DNA of 64,000 nucleotides from Lobosporangium transversale (Eukaryota; Mortierellomycota; Mortierellomycetes; Mortierellales; Mortierellaceae): NCBI RefSeq assembly GCF_002105155.1, contig NW_019028985.1, positions 558,001 to 622,000 of the forward strand, read 5' to 3'. Shown piece by piece: positions 60,801 to 64,000 of this stretch (position 1 is its first letter; each line of letters starts with the position of its first letter). The notes under the pieces were generated by a model. It saw only the letters and a program-made list of their open reading frames with translations, ran no database searches and was not told where the DNA came from. The position numbers and the translations under genes were made by a program.

Positions 60801-61161
60801 AGGGGGAATGGTGGTACTGTACCTTCCATGCTGCCCCTAGAAAGAGAAAAGTGACCCGACGCGCGCATGACCACATATTCCAAAGAAGAAATGAGTGAGC
60901 GATTCGAACAGGATTAATAGGAGATACTCAATTGCCATCAATCTCCTGTAAATAAGAACCATGCAAGCAATACAACATCGATGTGATCTTACAACGTTAC
61001 ATTATCCATCACAGAAACTCACAGTCTTCTCTGCATTGGAAGCTAGGCAAACCAAAGGGAGTTTTATTTTTTAGGACTCTGGTTGATGACACAGCCAGAT
61101 TCGATTCACAAAGTCTGTCTATGCTGATGTAAAACTATGGTTGTTTTATCAACGTTCGCAT

Positions 61162-61193
<32 letters not shown>

Positions 61194-61643
61194 CGCCTCC
61201 TCATGGGACGGAACAGGGACGATACATGTTATGCATTCCTTTTCCCCTGACGAACCATGTTTTTATTTTATTTTGTTCTATCCTTTCACCTGCATATCTG
61301 TCTTTTCCACATCGATCAATCTCTCAAGTGTGTGATAAGAAAATATAATCCCTCTATTTTAAACGATACCGTTGGATTGTATACATGTACGTTGTTGTTG
61401 TTGGCGTTGCCGTTGACTGTATATCGTGCTCTTCGTCCGGTCAACTTTCCCTTGGACAGTTTGGATCGTATACGCTTACTTTCTTATTATTCATTCGAAT
61501 GCGTGTGCCAACCTATCAAGGCACATGCTGCTAATCAAAACAGGATTGTTGGCTCCAGCGCTACCGCGGCGTTTTTAGCAATTACACTCTGACCCAAGAC
61601 ATACACACTAAGCATCGTTGGCTCCACCAGTCATTTGTCAACG
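57871..61643. other. Long low-complexity intergenic region
   Basis: About 3.8 kb without a supported gene upstream of the Ser/Gln-rich gene. Contains T-runs (58181-58203, 61168-61192), a TGTATG microsatellite (58801-58845), TTGTTATTGCTA repeats (59073-59115), AGGATGAT repeats (59153-59200), ATT repeats (59655-59675) and GA/GTGA-rich tracts (59880-60310). Confidence 0.6.
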
Positions 61644-61910
61644 ATGTATGGTGACCATTTTGTAATGGCGGCAATACTCCCGAGATCGGTTGTTAATGAT
61701 GAGTTGAACGCTTTTCATTCTTCACTTAACACCATCTACATCACCTATGGAGCTTCGGTACCAAACTTGTATCAGAATAGTGCTGGTGAGTACTACGATG
61801 TTTTCAAAAAGTACCTACGTGAAGCATTCGGGGAAATGATGCAGGGTTTGGAATCGTCCTATTATAATTTTTACAAAGCTTGGAAATATCCTGTTGTCTT
61901 GTACAAATGA
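61644..61910 (+). CDS. Possible 88-residue protein
   Basis: A complete frame from ATG 61644 (MYGDHFVMAAILPRSVVNDE) to a stop, with Tyr-rich helical character (YYDVFKKYLREAFGEMMQGL). No signal peptide or known motif. It could be a small gene, an exon, or a relic next to the F-box pseudogene. Confidence 0.3.
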   Translation: MYGDHFVMAAILPRSVVNDELNAFHSSLNTIYITYGASVPNLYQNSAGEYYDVFKKYLREAFGEMMQGLESSYYNFYKAWKYPVVLYK

Positions 61911-62082
61911 GTGGTATACCTACCATACTCTAGAGCACCATAGAAGCCATACAGAGATATCATGAAAAGTTTTTGAGATAAACATTCATGATGAAATATA
62001 CGAGGCTGAAGTGTCAGTACATGCTTCAAGATTGAATAAAATAGATAGTAGTTGGAAGTGAGTAAGTGTGCGTACAAAAAAG

Positions 62083-62241
62083 ATGATACGTCTGCGCTTA
62101 CTTGGCCTTGTTGGTGGTAGTGTTGGGTTTTACCCTACAGCATCGTCAGAGTGCCTTCCTTTTGATCGCTCTGGCGAACAATTACAGCTCTTACCAAGGC
62201 CAAAAAAAGCCAGGCAATCCGAAGCCTTGGACCAAAAGTGA
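62083..62241 (+). CDS. Possible 52-residue ORF or first exon
   Basis: ATG at 62083 gives MIRLRLLGLVGGSVGFYPTA followed by a polar, basic tail; AAA|GTGAAT at the end could be a splice donor. The hydrophobic start resembles a short signal peptide. Weak evidence only. Confidence 0.18.
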   Translation: MIRLRLLGLVGGSVGFYPTASSECLPFDRSGEQLQLLPRPKKARQSEALDQK

Positions 62242-62365
62242 ATCCTTCTAATCTGACACTGTTGGGACAAGGAATGTATCACATTGGAGGGGTTCAACTT
62301 GTTGTTTCACATGGCGATCGAAGAAAAAATGCATTCACCTCTTTTGCTTATTCCATTTACTCGTG

Positions 62366-63907
62366 ATGCAATCTCATCCACTTCACATTCCTGAATTGCT
62401 TGACAAAATAGCTCCACATCTTGATAAAGGAGACCTCAAGTCATGAATAACTGTCTCCAAGGCTTTTCATCAGACCTTTATACGATTTCTATGGAAAACC
62501 CTCCATGTCACTTCTTTTGTCCGATGGAACTCCACTATTGGCCAGACACTTAAGAAGCACAAGCATTACATCGAGGAGATTTTTTTTTGATCATTACTTT
62601 CCAGAACACATCCTATCATTACATGGATGCACCCGTCTCCGAAAGCTGAGATGTCATCTTGATTTGCCAGAGCTTGTCGGGAGAGGATTGAGCAGGTTTT
62701 CCGACTTTATGGGGCACTTCAAGAGTGCGATATTATCGGTATTCTTGTCCATGGATGGTCCAACAAGGCCAAGGATCTTTACTATGCTATGCTTCAATGC
62801 CCTCACCTCAAAAAGATCAGATTCCACGAATTCGCTGTCCATGCTGAGGAGATTGACCTATTCTTTCGGACGTGTAGTCAACTTGAAGTCTTGGAGCTGA
62901 ACCATGTACAGATTCCTCGTTGGCCAAATGGAAGTCTGATAGGCGACCTCGATACCAATATTGAAGCTACTGGTGGTCCATCTATCCATGGAACAGCTGC
63001 TTCTCTAGTCTCTGCAACAGTTCTGGGAAGTATCCTTAACTTAATGCTCATTGAAGTTTGGGTGTCCGGACCATCCCCAGGTCATAGTACAGCAGCTTTA
63101 GTCCGAAGCTGCTCAAAGCTGAGATCGCTTTATTTTGAGGAGACTGAAAAAGCTGATGCACTTGTTTTTTTCAGGTCCTTGGAACAGCATCCTTGGACAT
63201 TGCCGCATCTGGAAACCTTGATCATCCCGTACTTCCCATTGGTCGATGAAGATCTGGCAAGTCTTCTGAAAAAGATGAATCAACTTCGAGAATTGGATGC
63301 AGTATTTGCAGATTTTGGATCCCTCTCTCTCGGCGAGCTACTTAAATCTAGAGAACCATTGAGCGGGAGGAGAAGCTTGTGTGATACGATCGAGAAGCTT
63401 AATCTCTCCGGTTATGCGTATAACGGGCTATCCCAGGTGATCATGTCTCGCTGTAGGAACCTCACTGAACTGGAAACAAGCAAAATTAAAGTAGCAGAGA
63501 TTGTGGAAGGACAGGAATGGGTCTGTTCTGAACTACAACAGCTAGTTATCAACATCACTGATGTGGATGATGGTGATGCGGAAGATAGTGAGGAGAGTAA
63601 GGTGAAGCAGCGAATGATGTTTGAACGTTTGGGTAAGCTGACAAAACTCAGGGAGATTGTACTGAAAGGCAGTGAACATGGACGTTCGTTTGATCTGAGA
63701 TTAGAGTCAGGTCTGGACAAGTTGGCTAACCTGAAGCATCTGAGGTCATTATGCTTCACTGGCTACTACCAGAGGATGGGACCAGAAGAAGCGATGTGGA
63801 TGGTGAAGAACTGGCCATGTTTAAAGGAAGTCTCTTGTCAGACGAACAGGAATCAAGTCACTGCAATGCTGATCCGCAAGATCTTTCATAAGCATGGTAT
63901 TGGCTAA
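62366..63907 (+). pseudogene. F-box/leucine-rich protein 4, pseudogene
   Basis: A second F-box/LRR subfamily. From ATG 62366 the F-box region reads HIPELLDKIAPHLDKGDL. An in-frame TGA follows at 62444-62446, where a Cys codon is expected, and then VSKAFHQTFIRFLWKTLHV. At the T8/T9 run ending near 62588 the frame is lost: DHYFPEHILSLHGCTRLRKL continues in another frame. Near 62660 it returns to the first frame (LYGALQECDIIGILVHGWSN). From 62789 a 372-residue frame carries intact leucine-rich segments to the stop at 63907 (LEVLELNHVQI, LRELDAVFADF, LREIVLKGSE). One nonsense and two frame changes make it a pseudogene; an assembly error would have to occur three times. Confidence 0.8.
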
Positions 63908-64000
63908 CGCCTGTTTTAATAAACAATGCTCAGCGAGGGAGCCTTCCATTCATCTTTGGATATTACAGCTCCATATCTACATCAAGTTGTATGAATATGT

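Noticed and set aside
60505-60883. Overlapping frames of 98 (plus) and 123 (minus) residues
   Set aside because: They oppose each other in low-complexity surroundings and neither has a recognisable motif or splice context.

Overview
The window reads as nuclear DNA of an early-diverging, filamentous fungus. A Mortierella-type (Mortierellomycotina) genome is my best guess. The evidence is short GT-AG introns, many with T-runs before the acceptor; a metal-dependent (yeast-type) mRNA capping triphosphatase; F-box/leucine-rich proteins; a Crinkler-type effector; Q-rich chromatin proteins with CAA runs; and many A/T homopolymers between genes. The species assignment is inference; no marker gene is present.

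Left part (1-9.6 kb): a frameshifted hAT transposase, a five-exon mRNA 5'-triphosphatase (CET1-like), a large F-box/LRR gene, a predicted mitochondrial membrane protein with a possible tiny spliced gene directly behind it, and a 44-bp palindromic remnant of a terminal-inverted-repeat element.

Mobile-element island (9.6-26.4 kb): a LINE retrotransposon with both ORFs (9.6-15.9 kb). Then comes one of two near-identical, oppositely oriented copies of a 224-residue gene (15973-16647 and 25721-26395). Between them lies a 5,991-bp insertion (17450-23440) that splits a copy of the LINE 5' region and is bordered by a 6-bp direct repeat, TACTGA. This insertion holds exactly two convergent genes: a Crypton-like tyrosine recombinase with a GCR1_C tail, and a Crinkler-header/coiled-coil/PD-(D/E)XK nuclease gene. 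I read it as one mobile unit with a recombinase and an effector-like nuclease as passenger, and consider it the most interesting feature here. It is followed by a 609-bp TIR element with a 9-bp target duplication, and a tRNA-Ile(AAU) gene.

Right part (26.4-64 kb): a mitochondrial PP2C phosphatase (PTC5/PDP type); a gene-poor stretch of about 6 kb with some exon-like pieces; a PHD-finger/winged-helix protein ending in 94 consecutive glutamines; a PEHE-like chromatin protein; two more F-box/LRR paralogues (one intact, one with broken frames); a secreted LEA/DUF3712-like protein; a GSKIP-domain protein; a Ser/Gln-rich protein of unknown function; about 4 kb of low-complexity DNA; and an F-box/LRR pseudogene at the right edge. 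Host genes point to mRNA capping, ubiquitin-ligase targeting, pyruvate dehydrogenase control and chromatin regulation. They share no pathway, as expected of eukaryotic gene order.
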